A stretch of DNA of 64,000 nt from Elusimicrobiota bacterium (GTDB taxonomy: Bacteria > Elusimicrobiota > Elusimicrobia > FEN-1173). Shown one piece after another: positions 17,109 to 27,283 of the stretch (position 1 is the first letter of the stretch; every line of letters begins with the position of its first letter). The stretch covers positions 290,336 through 354,335 of the forward strand of contig JADJZR010000002.1 of assembly GCA_016715645.1 (NCBI GenBank), read 5' to 3'. A program made the position numbers and the translations under genes. The notes under the pieces are model-generated. The model made no database searches. It was given only the letters and a program-made list of their open reading frames with translations, and was not told the DNA's origin.

Positions 17109-18793
17109 AAGCGACCACCGTGGCCGTTGGTCGAACCTATGATCGGGACGGTCGGCAGACGGGCGGGACAGAGACCACCACGACCTGGGGAGTCAATAAT
17201 CTGGGCCAGAGCGTGGACGCGAAGACCATCCGCCTCACACGGAATAGCGTATTGGATAATGGGCGGTTGCTTTCTTATGTCCAGGAAACGGCTAATTCTG
17301 GAAAAGGCCCGACTGGGGAAACCCTCGACAACAAGGAAATATTGTCCGTGACCCAGATCACGCGAAACAGCGAGGTCCAAGCCGTGCGGCGGACGGGGGA
17401 AGGACTCGATCATACGGTGACGACCAACCGGTCAGAGATGGTTCGCAACGCGGCCGGACAGGTGGTGGCTTATAAAGACGAGGTCGCGGACGAAGCCACT
17501 ACGGGAGGCACGACCTCCATCCTGCGCTCCCACACTATTTATGGGTTTCAGGGGGAAGCCCTTGGCTATCGAGAAAAGATAACGGACCTCCTGGGGTTGA
17601 CCACCGACAAAGTGACCACGGACGTTGTTTACGATGGGCAACGGCGGATATTAACGTTTGGTGAAACATCGGTTCGTCAGGGTGAAGGACGCCAATCCCT
17701 TTCGGAAAGATGGGCGGAGAAAGAGTGGTCTGTTCGCGAGGCCCTGATTAAAGACTCGGTTCGCAAGTTGGATGGGAGCCTTCAAATCCAGGAATTGTCC
17801 CAAACGGATCGAGACACTTTTGAAAAAAACAATGAGATCCAAGTCGGCGACCACGTCCGGGTTCAATGGGACTCTGCGAACGAAGAATTGATTCTAAAAG
17901 TGGATTTCGAAGAGCACGCCCTTCGGCTTCAAACAACCTATGACGTTTTGGGGCGGTTGGCAGGGACCCACGATCGGCGAAAAATGGCTCAATTTGTAAC
18001 CCAGGATGTGGAATGGACCGCCCTGTCGTTTGATCAGGCAGGACGGGTTCTTTCTGACCAATCGGAAACATCCGTATCTCCTTCTCTATTGGAAAGCAAC
18101 TACACAATCTCCACCGGCCGAACGGGGATTCAATACAATCGGTTCAACCAAACATTGGCGTTTGAAGAAACCAGCGTGGACAGTCGCCAATCGGCGTTGT
18201 CCGTGAAACGGACCGTCTCTGAAATAAGTTACGACAGCGTGGGATCGTTGGCCGGACAAAGAGAAGAAACCGACCAGGTGGGAACGGCCAAAATCGGTGG
18301 TCTCTCAATTTCGGAATTGGATGAAGATCTCATGGACGGCATTTCTATTTCAGCCAGTGGAGTATCCTGGAAATGGGCGGATTTTACAAAAGAAGAAAAG
18401 AAGTCCCTTAAAGAAGGATCCTCTGTCCAAAAAAAGAAAGACGGGGTGGAATCCACTATTCAAATGGGGAATGGAACGGTCGAGTTGACGGTTGAAATGA
18501 ACGCCAAAACGGTGACTACGCGCACTCAGGCCGAGAAGGACGCGCGAGGCCGATTGGTGGGATATTGGGAACTGACGCAAACACTAGGGGGAAAAACCGA
18601 AACCCGGCATCGGGAAAACATTGTTTACGACAAGCAAGGTCGGATCGTTTCGTATCGAGACAACGCCACTTCGGATGACGCGCCCGGACTCAACGTTGAA
18701 ACGGTTCGTTCAACGATGGCCTACGATCCTCATGGCCAACTGACGGGTTATGTGGAAGAAACTTATCAGCGAGAGGGAGGGGTTCTTCTTTAA
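17078..18793 (+). CDS. Giant YD-repeat protein, segment 4
   Basis: This 571-codon open frame is in family sequence from ~17066 ('GYTEVSTADTDPHVK'). Repeats are longer and less regular than in segments 2-3 and include a non-repeat insertion at ~18290-18480 ('LSISELDEDLMDGISISASG', acidic/lysine-rich). The frame departs at the GGGAGGGG run (18776-18782): removing one G gives continuous 'REGGFFFKHLVTKRRGIVFD' into segment 5. Confidence 0.68.
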   Translation: MSTADTDPHVKATTVAVGRTYDRDGRQTGGTETTTTWGVNNLGQSVDAKTIRLTRNSVLDNGRLLSYVQETANSGKGPTGETLDNKEILSVTQITRNSEVQAVRRTGEGLDHTVTTNRSEMVRNAAGQVVAYKDEVADEATTGGTTSILRSHTIYGFQGEALGYREKITDLLGLTTDKVTTDVVYDGQRRILTFGETSVRQGEGRQSLSERWAEKEWSVREALIKDSVRKLDGSLQIQELSQTDRDTFEKNNEIQVGDHVRVQWDSANEELILKVDFEEHALRLQTTYDVLGRLAGTHDRRKMAQFVTQDVEWTALSFDQAGRVLSDQSETSVSPSLLESNYTISTGRTGIQYNRFNQTLAFEETSVDSRQSALSVKRTVSEISYDSVGSLAGQREETDQVGTAKIGGLSISELDEDLMDGISISASGVSWKWADFTKEEKKSLKEGSSVQKKKDGVESTIQMGNGTVELTVEMNAKTVTTRTQAEKDARGRLVGYWELTQTLGGKTETRHRENIVYDKQGRIVSYRDNATSDDAPGLNVETVRSTMAYDPHGQLTGYVEETYQREGGVLL

Positions 18794-21386
18794 ACACCTG
18801 GTTACAAAGCGAAGAGGAATTGTGTTTGACTCCCGCGGGCGGGTTCTACAATACGACGAATCGCAGACGGGCGATGGGTTGGGGGGCGAGCGGCGAATCG
18901 AACGGCGAAACATGGCCCACGACGATCGTAGCCGCGTGACGGGTTACGAGGAAACCGTTTACGATCCCGATGGATTGAAAACAGAAACCCGCGCCAAAGA
19001 CATCGTTTACAACCCGCTGGCCCAGGAGTTGGGCCGAACCGAAACCATCAACGTTTCCCAAACCAAAAATGGACAGACGTACACGCTGACCACCGAACGG
19101 GAAAGGCGCCAGTCACGTTACAACCGATATGGTCAACTCCAGGCCTATTTGGATATTGAAACCAGTTCGGATTCCAAGGTTGAAAAAAGGACCCTGTGGT
19201 CCCGTGGCACCTATGACACGAAGGGTCGACTGGCCACATTCCGGGAACGAACTGTTCAGAAAGGGGCATTGGAGACCGGCGAAATGGTTGCCTTGGAAAC
19301 GGAGACTCTCCGTGACGAAACCCTTTATGACGCTCGGGGCCTTCTTGAAAAAATGAAAGAAACGACCTTTCGGTCGGATTTGCCGGCAAGCGGAACTCAA
19401 AAGATCCAATCCAACACCCGATACGACACGTTGGGCCGAGTGGACACCTATGAGCTAGAGGAAAATGACTTTGCTCGAATCAATTCGCAAGATTATTTAA
19501 AAAGCCGAACTATAACTCGGAATGGGACATCCTATGACCTTTTTGGGCGGCAGTTGGGCTATAGTGAAAAAATAGTTACATCTGGTGAAGATGGTGTTAA
19601 CCGATTGGCCCTGGAAGAAACAGTGGTGAACAATAATCGAACCTATGGGGCCGGGCGCGTTCTCCTGCATTACGATGAGACCCGATCCACCAGCGCTGAA
19701 ACCGGCCGGTCCTCCCAACTTTCTTGGACCGCCACATCGGTTTCCGATCAAGGCCGGGTGTTGGCCCAAAAAGAAGAACGCATGACCGGCGAAAAACAAA
19801 CCGAAAACACCCGCACCGCCATGACTTACGATGACCTTGGCCGATTAAGGTCTTACAAAGAAAACGTGACCGACAGCACCCGGGGAAAAATTGGTGCCAC
19901 TGTGGATTGGGCGGGGACCTACGATGATCAAAACCGGTCAACGGGCTTCCAGGAAACCCGGCACGAAACGGGGCCGGGTTTTGATTTAACCACCACCCGC
20001 AATCGCAACAACATAACTTACGATGCTTTTTCCCGACTGGCTTCTTACGATGAAACCGGAACAGATGGAAAAGGCATTTCAACTTCATCCCATTGGACGG
20101 GTGGATACAATGGGCTTAATCAGTTGGTGAGTTTTTCTCAACTGGAAACCCGCACGGGTAAGTTATATGACGTCACCCGCACAATTGAACGAGCCAATAC
20201 GGTGTATGACCTCCACGATCGCCTTGTGGGTTACCGGGAAAGCGTTAACGGTAACGACGCGCCGGACCTGACCATTCAAACCACGGTATCCAACAGCGAA
20301 TTTGATGCCAACGGACAGGCTCAAAAGAAAGTGACCCACGAAGAAAAACAAGATCGACAAGGCAAGGTTCTTAACGCCCGGGACGTTGTTCGGGAAAACG
20401 CCAAATACGATGGGCAGGACCGAATTCTTTCGTTTGATGAAGTGGACACTTCTGGAGACGGGCCAGATGAAGCCCGCCACACCCAGCGCGTTTCGACCCA
20501 ATACAGCGATAACACGGGCCTGGAAACAAAACGGACCGATACAAACTATGTAAAAGTCGGGGCTCAACAGTCAGACAACGTGACCGTTGTGGCGGAACTG
20601 GGCTATGACGGGTGGGGCCGAGAAAATGCCACGACCACAGTGGAAAATCGCGGGGGGTCAATTACGACGACCCTCCGAACTGTTAGCGGGTTTACCGCTG
20701 ACGGGCAGGCGAAGAATTTCGATGAAACTCAAACGGTGACAGGCCTTGGTCAGTCTGTGGAGAGAACAAAAAACAGGACCTCGACCTATGATCAGAAAGG
20801 ACACTTGACCTTTTATAAAGACCAGACCTGGACCAACGAAACCCCAGACCTGGAAACCACGTTTGACTGGTCAACTCCCGCCTACGACCGAATGGGCCGA
20901 ATCACCGGATTTACTGAACACACAAAATCAGTAGCAACTAAGCTCCCTCATCCGCCCCTTCGGGGCACCTTCTCCCAAGAGGAGAAGGAAAACAAAGATT
21001 TTCCCTCTCCTCTTGGGAGGCTAGTCGCAGAGCTCCCAGCACCGGGGGCGCCAGAGGCGCTGATGCGAGGGCAGGGTGAGGGATCTGAAGAGTTGCGTTA
21101 TTCAATGGAAACAACGCGCACCCGCACGGATATCAATTATTCAGGGTTCGATCGGTTAAACGCTTACAAAGACACAAACACGAACTTGTCGACAGGAGTG
21201 GAAGAAAAAACAAATCGCACATCCGACCTCCTACAACAACCGGGGCCGTGTGGAGGCCTACAACGAGACGACCACGGTCACGGAACCCCAGGGTGTGATT
21301 ATCGTCACAAACGTGGACCGGTTCCTTCAAACCCACGACCTGGACGGAAACGTGACCGGTTATACGGAGGACCGAAAATCCGATGA
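18750..21386 (+). CDS. Giant YD-repeat protein, segment 5, with repeat copy C
   Basis: The frame is family sequence from ~18783 to ~21225; both ends are out-of-frame extensions. Many 'TYDxxGRLxxYxE' units are present ('TYDTKGRLATFRERTV', 'MTYDDLGRLRSYKENVTD'). Copy C of the interspersed repeat is read through at 20945-21083 and adds ~46 residues (LPHPPLRGTFSQEE...GQGEG) between two repeat units without breaking the frame. Removal of one base near 21225 joins it to segment 6 ('RTSTSYNNRGRVEAYNE'). Confidence 0.68.
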   Translation: MWKKLISEREGFFFKHLVTKRRGIVFDSRGRVLQYDESQTGDGLGGERRIERRNMAHDDRSRVTGYEETVYDPDGLKTETRAKDIVYNPLAQELGRTETINVSQTKNGQTYTLTTERERRQSRYNRYGQLQAYLDIETSSDSKVEKRTLWSRGTYDTKGRLATFRERTVQKGALETGEMVALETETLRDETLYDARGLLEKMKETTFRSDLPASGTQKIQSNTRYDTLGRVDTYELEENDFARINSQDYLKSRTITRNGTSYDLFGRQLGYSEKIVTSGEDGVNRLALEETVVNNNRTYGAGRVLLHYDETRSTSAETGRSSQLSWTATSVSDQGRVLAQKEERMTGEKQTENTRTAMTYDDLGRLRSYKENVTDSTRGKIGATVDWAGTYDDQNRSTGFQETRHETGPGFDLTTTRNRNNITYDAFSRLASYDETGTDGKGISTSSHWTGGYNGLNQLVSFSQLETRTGKLYDVTRTIERANTVYDLHDRLVGYRESVNGNDAPDLTIQTTVSNSEFDANGQAQKKVTHEEKQDRQGKVLNARDVVRENAKYDGQDRILSFDEVDTSGDGPDEARHTQRVSTQYSDNTGLETKRTDTNYVKVGAQQSDNVTVVAELGYDGWGRENATTTVENRGGSITTTLRTVSGFTADGQAKNFDETQTVTGLGQSVERTKNRTSTYDQKGHLTFYKDQTWTNETPDLETTFDWSTPAYDRMGRITGFTEHTKSVATKLPHPPLRGTFSQEEKENKDFPSPLGRLVAELPAPGAPEALMRGQGEGSEELRYSMETTRTRTDINYSGFDRLNAYKDTNTNLSTGVEEKTNRTSDLLQQPGPCGGLQRDDHGHGTPGCDYRHKRGPVPSNPRPGRKRDRLYGGPKIR
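20945..21083. repeat. Two-block palindromic repeat (copy C) inside the giant gene
   Basis: The CCCTCATCCG block (20945-20992) is followed by the CCTCTCCTCTTGGGAGG block (21003-21083, ending GCAGGGTGAGGGA). These are the same two blocks as copy A, in the opposite order. It shares with copy A the inner stretch GGGGCGCCAGAGGCGCT. It lies in frame within segment 5. Confidence 0.85.
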
Positions 21387-22119
21387 CGAATCGGCGGTGA
21401 CCACGCGCGTGATTTGGGAAGGTACCAACGACCAAGCGGGCCGGCTTGTGTATTCAAAAGAAACAGTGGGTCGTACCGCGGCGGGACAACCGCCCTTATC
21501 GGCTGAAAACACAGTGACGCGCGGGGGCCAAACTTACGACGATCTCAACCATGTGGTAGGGTACACGGAAACGAGCGTATCAACGGCCTCCCCAGACGTT
21601 GAAACAACGATTGTTCGATCCAACTCCACATACAACGGATTTGGACTCGTGGAAACCTTCAAGGAAGACGAGGACAAAAAAGACCGGATTGGTTCTGAAA
21701 AAATTCAGCGATCCACAACTCGTTCCGCCACCGAATACGACGAACACGGGCGATTGACCGAATCCAGAGAGAAGAAAACCGAAGGGGACCCCGTTACTCA
21801 GACAACAAACGTCACATGGAGTGCCAGTGGATACGTGGGCAACCGTTGGACGAACGCCACGGAAAACACGATCTCCAGCACCGGCCTTGAGACAGAAAGA
21901 AAATGGGAATCCGTTACCTACGACACCCATGGCCACAGGAACTCACAGAAAGAAACGACGACCACCAAAGCCCCCGGCTACGAAGTGGTGCGTACAAATG
22001 ATCGGTCCGCAATGACCTATGACAATCGCGGACAACTGACGGATTATTCAGAAACCAGGACGTCGTCTGACCGCAAAGGGGGTCACCCAAACGGCCACCT
22101 GGTCCAAGGGAACTTATGA
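21250..22119 (+). CDS. Giant YD-repeat protein, segment 6
   Basis: Family sequence begins at ~21232 ('YNNRGRVEAYNETTT') before the GTG at 21250. It contains seven or so repeats, e.g. 'RSATEYDEHGRLTESREKKT' and 'SAMTYDNRGQLTDYSETRTS'. The frame is lost at GGGGG 22078-22082; with four Gs the reading is 'DRKGVTQTATWSKGTYDGQG', which runs straight into segment 7. Confidence 0.68.
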   Translation: MEAYNETTTVTEPQGVIIVTNVDRFLQTHDLDGNVTGYTEDRKSDDESAVTTRVIWEGTNDQAGRLVYSKETVGRTAAGQPPLSAENTVTRGGQTYDDLNHVVGYTETSVSTASPDVETTIVRSNSTYNGFGLVETFKEDEDKKDRIGSEKIQRSTTRSATEYDEHGRLTESREKKTEGDPVTQTTNVTWSASGYVGNRWTNATENTISSTGLETERKWESVTYDTHGHRNSQKETTTTKAPGYEVVRTNDRSAMTYDNRGQLTDYSETRTSSDRKGGHPNGHLVQGNL

Positions 22120-22153
22120 CGGCCAAGGCCGGTTAAACGCCTACACTGAAAAA

Positions 22154-25100
22154 TTGGCGACCCTGGGAGCCGGATTGGACGATGAAGAAACAACCCGGCG
22201 GTTGAACACGGGTTACGATCGGCTTGGCTATGTTACGGATAGCCAAGAAGAAATGAAATCTAAATCGGCGACGAATCTAAAAACAAAAACTACAGTGACG
22301 AACGGGATAAACACCATAAACGGCCAGTGGATTAATTTTGACCGCCAATTAGAACGGTTTTCTCTCCCTCTCCCCTTGGGAGAGGGTTGGGGTGAGGGGA
22401 AAAGCGCTGTATTGATTTCAGACGAACGCATAAACCGAACCGGAACCGTTTACGATCTTTTGGGACAAACCGTCTCCTACACCGAAACGAAACGCGACCT
22501 GGTAGAAAGTCCGGACCTCCTGATCACAACCGCTCTAAGCGATGGGAAATACACCCCGGCGGGTATTCTGATAAGTTCCAAAGAACGCCGAGAAGAAACC
22601 GGCCCGGGCCTGAACCGAATCATTGAAACCACCCTATCCGATCGCTTAACAGACAAAAACGGTCGGGTGACAAGTGAAAAAACGATAACAGCTTATTTCC
22701 CTCATCCGCCCCTTCGGGGCACCTTCCCCCAAGAGGGGAAGGAAAATATAGATTTGCCCACTCCCCTGGTGGAGACCAAAACACTTCTGAATGCCGAGTA
22801 TGATGAAAATTCCGGACACATGCTTTCGTCACAGGAAGAAACGAGACGCCAAGGCGCTGTTTTAGACGTAACGACGCAGACCAACAAACTCGACATGCTC
22901 TATGACAAGTTTGGCCGTCTCGAATCGTGGCTGGAAGAGGTTGTGGAGGATTCCGCGAAAGGCTTATCGACCACCACCCGTGTGGACGCCACTACCCACA
23001 ACAACCTAGGCCAAATGACCGATCAACGGCGCACGACCACCACCCAAAGCCGAGCGGACGATGGGGCCACCCATCTTGTGACCACCGTCCAAAACCGAAA
23101 CGCCATCACCTACAACAACTGGTCGCAAATAAATGGGTTTACGGACGCGGTGGAAAACTTGACCCTTGGCACGAACTCCGTAACCCTTCGTTCAGTGACG
23201 GGATACAACCGGCTTGGACAGGCGCTCAACTATAAGGAAACTGTCACCCGATCAGCTCAGGCGGGTGGAGTGGACATGAGCGAAACGAGAAAGGTGGACA
23301 GGACCGATCAACAGTACGACACCCAGGGCCGATTGGCGGGATGGATGGAAACAAGAAACTCCGACGCCACGCCCGACCTCATTGAGACCGTCACCTGGGC
23401 GGGTGCCCTCAATTACGACGACCAGACGGACAGTTACATTCAAACAACCCACCGCACGGGCCCCAACCTGGACCAAACCGTTACGGTAAATTACAGCGGC
23501 GCCGTTTATAATTCTCTTGGTCAGATAACGACCTACCGCCAAACCACGGAGGACACGGCTTCACCAGAAATGGACGAAACCCTGACCTGGTCCCAGGGCA
23601 CGTATAACGATTTCGGACAACTGACAGGCTCTTACGCGGCCACAGACAGAGGATCCACGGACGGAACAATTTCGATTCAAAAAACTGTTGATCAAGCTGA
23701 CTTGAAATACGACCGGGAAGGCCGACAAAATACCTGGGTTGAAACGCGCACAGACAACCGCAAACCGGACGAAACCGAAACGGTTACACGCACAGGCACC
23801 GATTACGAAGGTGAGCAAGTGACGGGTTATTCGGAACGTTCGGATTTGGACAACGGTGTCATTCGAGAAACCATCCTGAGCGGAGTCGGATATGACAACC
23901 GGTTTCGGCGCGACAGCTACGTTGAGGGGGTCACCACCCGAGCGCCTGGGTATGACCTGACCCAAACCTCCGGCCGAACGAAAACAATTTTTAACGACCT
24001 CGGCCAACTTATTGAATATGAAGAAACCCGAAACGGCACCGATCGCCCGGGCATAACCCGGGCGATTAAATGGACTGATGGAACCTATGATGATCAAGGC
24101 CGGTCAAAGGGTTACACCGAAACAGTGGATACCACCGGAGTGGGGATCAATCATAAGGTTGAGACAATGCGGGCCGGAACGACCTACGATCCAAAGGGCC
24201 AACCCGCGTCTTATACGGAAACGGTGAACGACTTCACCGCAAGTCCCGACTTGGAAACAACCACCGCCTGGTCGGCCAAGGGCCACGACAACCGGGGCCG
24301 GGTAACGGCCCAAATTGAAACGATCAATCGGGTTCAACGATCCAACGGGGCGCTTTTATCCGAAGACAAATCGGATCGTTACGATGTGGTGTTTGACAGG
24401 CGAGGGCGAATAGCCGAATACAAGGACAAACGAAAATCCAGCGACGCGCCTGATCTGGAAACTATTTCCACATTTTCCCAGGCGTCTTTCGATCCGGTGG
24501 GCTTGTTGCTCGGGTCACTGGAAACCCGCAAAGAATGGACTCCAGGCGACAATGGGGTATCCCTGTTGCGGGAAGAAACCGATCAGGTGGGCCGAACCTA
24601 CGATGAACGCGGCCGTGTTAAATCGGAAACCCATCACCAATTTCAAACCACCCCGGTGAGCGCCCTGGAAACATTGAAATCCAAAACAGGCATCACCTAT
24701 GGTTTCCTTGGCCAGGCACAAACTTGGCTTGAAACTGTTGATAAAAAAGGGGAAAAGCTGGACACCCGAACAACGGCAACCCGCACCGCAACGACCTACG
24801 ATACCGCGGAACGTGAAATCGGCTCTGAGGAAACGGTTGAGGACAGTTCTGAACCGGGACTAAAGAACATCACCTTAACGACAAACACCGTGTTTGATTC
24901 CTTGGGCCGATTGTTGAGACAAAAGAAAACAAACACGAAATCCAGCAAAAAGGATAACGGTTCCTCCTATTCAATCGAAACTATTTTAGATAAGGAGAAC
25001 CTCGCCTACGAGGGGTGGGGCAAGCAAGTTGGGTCGAAAGAAACACTGGAAAATAAATCATTGAAGACAACGGCGGTGACCGATCGATCCGGATCCACTT

Positions 25101-27265
25101 ACAACAATCTCGGCCAAGTAAAAGGATACACAGAAAAAGTGACCCGAACCGCCGAAATCGGTGGAGTCAATGCAAAAGAAGTGCGGGACAATGTGAGGAC
25201 CGACCAATCCTACGACGTGGGAGGGCGGTTGGTCCACTGGGGTGAAACGCGCAAATCTGACGGAACCCCTGACCTACTGGAAGAAGTGACATGGGATGGT
25301 TCCCTTAACCGGGACGATCAGGTGTCTAAATACGATCAAACTACAAAAAAAACAGACCGTTTCGGCCCCAAGATAAACCAAATAATTTCGATCGGTTACA
25401 GTGGAGCGATCTACAATTCCCTGGGCCAAGTAACGGCCTATCACCAAACCACAAATGACACAGCCTGGGATAAGGTGACAGAAACCCTGGATTGGACTGG
25501 GGGAGTTTACAACGACTATGGCCAGTTGACGGACCACAGCACAGAAACGACTCGCAAAGACCTGGATGGAAAATTGGATGTATTAACCACAACCCACCAA
25601 ACCGGGACGCTTTACGATAACAAGAACAGGGCGACAGACTGGACTGAAACCCGCTCCGACAACCGACGCCCCAATGAAAACGAAACCATCACCCGGTCCG
25701 GCACGACCTACGATGGGGAAATGGTGACGGGATATGTGGAAACGGCGGATGTGGCCACAGGCGTTAAAAGAACAACGACCTTGCGCGACACCACCTACGA
25801 TTCTCAGTTCCGAAGAGATTCTTACATTGAAGACGTCCAAACCAAAGCCCCCGGATACGATGTAACCCAATCCACCACCCGCAACGACACGCAATACAAC
25901 AACCTGGGTCAAATTGAAGAATTTAACGAAACGCGAACGGGAACCGACCGGGCCGGGCTGGAAAGAAGGGTGGGTTGGACGAACGGGACGTATGACAATC
26001 AAGGCCGACTGAAAGGCTACGAGGAAACCAGCCACACGACTGGCGGCCCCATTGACCACGAAGTCAAGGTGGAAAGGTCGAACACCCTCTACGACGATTT
26101 GGGCCTAACCACAACTTATACGGAAACCACCAACGACAAAACTGCAAGCGAGAAGCTTACCGCCCACATGGTCTGGACAGCCCAATCCAACGATATATGG
26201 GGCCGCTCGTCGGGCTTTGACCGGACGACCAAATGGAAAAAAGAAGACGGGACCATCCTCTCCCAGGAAGAGCTTCAACGCCGTGGAATTTTATATGACG
26301 GGTCAGCTCAAGTTATTTCTTACAGCGACGTCATTGAAAACCCCATTGAAACCCCCGACCTGAAGGTGGAAACCACCTGGACCAACGGGATCTACACGCC
26401 CACGGGCCTGTTGACGACTTTCAATGAAACGAAAAGAGATTACGACAAGGTCAACGGGGAACTCGACAAAACCACGGTCACCACGGGCAAAGGACGCCAG
26501 TATGATTTGCTGGGGCACATGACGACCGAATCCACAGAGAGGGAAGAAAACGGACAACCCAAAGAGTTCCGCGAGTGGACCCAAGGGACCCACGATGCTG
26601 TAACGGGTTTGTTGGCAGGGTATAAAGAAACGGTGACCCGGATCGGAGGGGCCGGTCCTGAAGTTTCTGAAACTGTTCGATCCTCGATGGTCTACGATGA
26701 AGCGGAACGGGTGGTTTGGTACAAAGACGAGGTGAATAACAGTGATAGTTCGGATGTTAAAACAACACATGAAGTGTCTAACACTGAATTCAACGAATAC
26801 GGACAAATGAAGGGCAATCGCCGGGACACAAAGGCCAAGTCCATTTCCAACCCTTCCCTATTGGCCACACACAGCCTTTTTGTTCGTAATAACATCACCT
26901 ACGACACCCTAAGCGGCATGACTGGATACGAAGAAACAGAAACAAATTACACCCTGGCCCAAGAAGTGGATCGGGACAGGACATTAATTGTCCGAAACAG
27001 GCTGGGCCAGGAAACCAGCTTTAAGGAAACTCAAACCCGCACAAACAGTTCAGACACAGGCGGGTTGGCAGCCACATCCTTTAACTTGACTACGGTGCAA
27101 GAGAGGACCGGTCACACCTACGACAATTTCGGCCGATTAAAAAAATACGACCAATCAAATACTGAATCCGGGATCGAAGAAAAAATTAGCTGGACAGGGA
27201 CCCTTTCCAACATGGGGGTGGTGACGGGGTTTGACCAAACGACATCAAAGTTTGAAGTTGGGTAA
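22154..27265 (+). CDS. Giant YD-repeat protein, segment 7 (1,703 codons) with repeat copies D and E
   Basis: Family sequence is in frame from 22082; TTG 22154 is only the first start-like codon. The segment is Thr/Asp/Glu-rich with dozens of YD-like units and no cysteine that I saw. Copies D (22363-22400, peptide SLPLPLGEGWGEG) and E (22699-22747, peptide FPHPPLRGTFPQEGKEN) are read through in frame. Residues around 23.1-24.6 kb are repeated in diverged form at 25.0-26.5 kb. It ends at an in-frame TAA (27263-27265): 'SKFEVG-stop-ATPFETLTLNQ'. The same frame continues as segment 8, so one nonsense change is enough to separate them. Confidence 0.75.
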   Translation: MATLGAGLDDEETTRRLNTGYDRLGYVTDSQEEMKSKSATNLKTKTTVTNGINTINGQWINFDRQLERFSLPLPLGEGWGEGKSAVLISDERINRTGTVYDLLGQTVSYTETKRDLVESPDLLITTALSDGKYTPAGILISSKERREETGPGLNRIIETTLSDRLTDKNGRVTSEKTITAYFPHPPLRGTFPQEGKENIDLPTPLVETKTLLNAEYDENSGHMLSSQEETRRQGAVLDVTTQTNKLDMLYDKFGRLESWLEEVVEDSAKGLSTTTRVDATTHNNLGQMTDQRRTTTTQSRADDGATHLVTTVQNRNAITYNNWSQINGFTDAVENLTLGTNSVTLRSVTGYNRLGQALNYKETVTRSAQAGGVDMSETRKVDRTDQQYDTQGRLAGWMETRNSDATPDLIETVTWAGALNYDDQTDSYIQTTHRTGPNLDQTVTVNYSGAVYNSLGQITTYRQTTEDTASPEMDETLTWSQGTYNDFGQLTGSYAATDRGSTDGTISIQKTVDQADLKYDREGRQNTWVETRTDNRKPDETETVTRTGTDYEGEQVTGYSERSDLDNGVIRETILSGVGYDNRFRRDSYVEGVTTRAPGYDLTQTSGRTKTIFNDLGQLIEYEETRNGTDRPGITRAIKWTDGTYDDQGRSKGYTETVDTTGVGINHKVETMRAGTTYDPKGQPASYTETVNDFTASPDLETTTAWSAKGHDNRGRVTAQIETINRVQRSNGALLSEDKSDRYDVVFDRRGRIAEYKDKRKSSDAPDLETISTFSQASFDPVGLLLGSLETRKEWTPGDNGVSLLREETDQVGRTYDERGRVKSETHHQFQTTPVSALETLKSKTGITYGFLGQAQTWLETVDKKGEKLDTRTTATRTATTYDTAEREIGSEETVEDSSEPGLKNITLTTNTVFDSLGRLLRQKKTNTKSSKKDNGSSYSIETILDKENLAYEGWGKQVGSKETLENKSLKTTAVTDRSGSTYNNLGQVKGYTEKVTRTAEIGGVNAKEVRDNVRTDQSYDVGGRLVHWGETRKSDGTPDLLEEVTWDGSLNRDDQVSKYDQTTKKTDRFGPKINQIISIGYSGAIYNSLGQVTAYHQTTNDTAWDKVTETLDWTGGVYNDYGQLTDHSTETTRKDLDGKLDVLTTTHQTGTLYDNKNRATDWTETRSDNRRPNENETITRSGTTYDGEMVTGYVETADVATGVKRTTTLRDTTYDSQFRRDSYIEDVQTKAPGYDVTQSTTRNDTQYNNLGQIEEFNETRTGTDRAGLERRVGWTNGTYDNQGRLKGYEETSHTTGGPIDHEVKVERSNTLYDDLGLTTTYTETTNDKTASEKLTAHMVWTAQSNDIWGRSSGFDRTTKWKKEDGTILSQEELQRRGILYDGSAQVISYSDVIENPIETPDLKVETTWTNGIYTPTGLLTTFNETKRDYDKVNGELDKTTVTTGKGRQYDLLGHMTTESTEREENGQPKEFREWTQGTHDAVTGLLAGYKETVTRIGGAGPEVSETVRSSMVYDEAERVVWYKDEVNNSDSSDVKTTHEVSNTEFNEYGQMKGNRRDTKAKSISNPSLLATHSLFVRNNITYDTLSGMTGYEETETNYTLAQEVDRDRTLIVRNRLGQETSFKETQTRTNSSDTGGLAATSFNLTTVQERTGHTYDNFGRLKKYDQSNTESGIEEKISWTGTLSNMGVVTGFDQTTSKFEVG
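22363..22400. repeat. Palindromic repeat (copy D, short form) inside the giant gene
   Basis: CCCTCTCCCCTTGGGAGAGG followed by TTGGGGTGAGGGG. Only the CTTGGGAG block is present. It is translated in frame as LPLPLGEGWGEG. Confidence 0.75.
22699..22747. repeat. Palindromic repeat (copy E) inside the giant gene
   Basis: A near-perfect copy of the CCCTCATCCG block with the CCCCTTCGGGG hairpin, here ending GAGGGGAAGGAAAAT. It is translated in frame as HPPLRGTFPQEGKEN. Only traces of the second block follow. Confidence 0.82.
23100..26560 (+). repeat. Diverged tandem duplication of a ~1.9-kb block within segment 7
   Basis: Protein read from ~23.1-24.65 kb lines up with that from ~25.0-26.55 kb over ~500 residues. 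Landmarks in order: 'GYNRLGQALNYKETVTRSAQ' with 'TYNNLGQVKGYTEKVTRTAE'; 'SGAVYNSLGQITTYRQTTED' with 'SGAIYNSLGQVTAYHQTTND'; 'YDNRFRRDSYVEGVTTRAPG' with 'YDSQFRRDSYIEDVQTKAPG'. Offset is constant at ~1,890-1,900 bases, so the array grew by block duplication as well as by single repeats. Confidence 0.75.
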
Positions 27266-27283
27266 GCTACTCCTTTTGAGACG

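Noticed and set aside
15407..27265. Stop-codon reassignment in this organism
   Set aside because: TAG, TAA and TGA all occur at the breaks and also end ordinary genes in the window (TGA 3316, TAA 13988, TAA 55989). Most breaks need a frame change and not only a readthrough.
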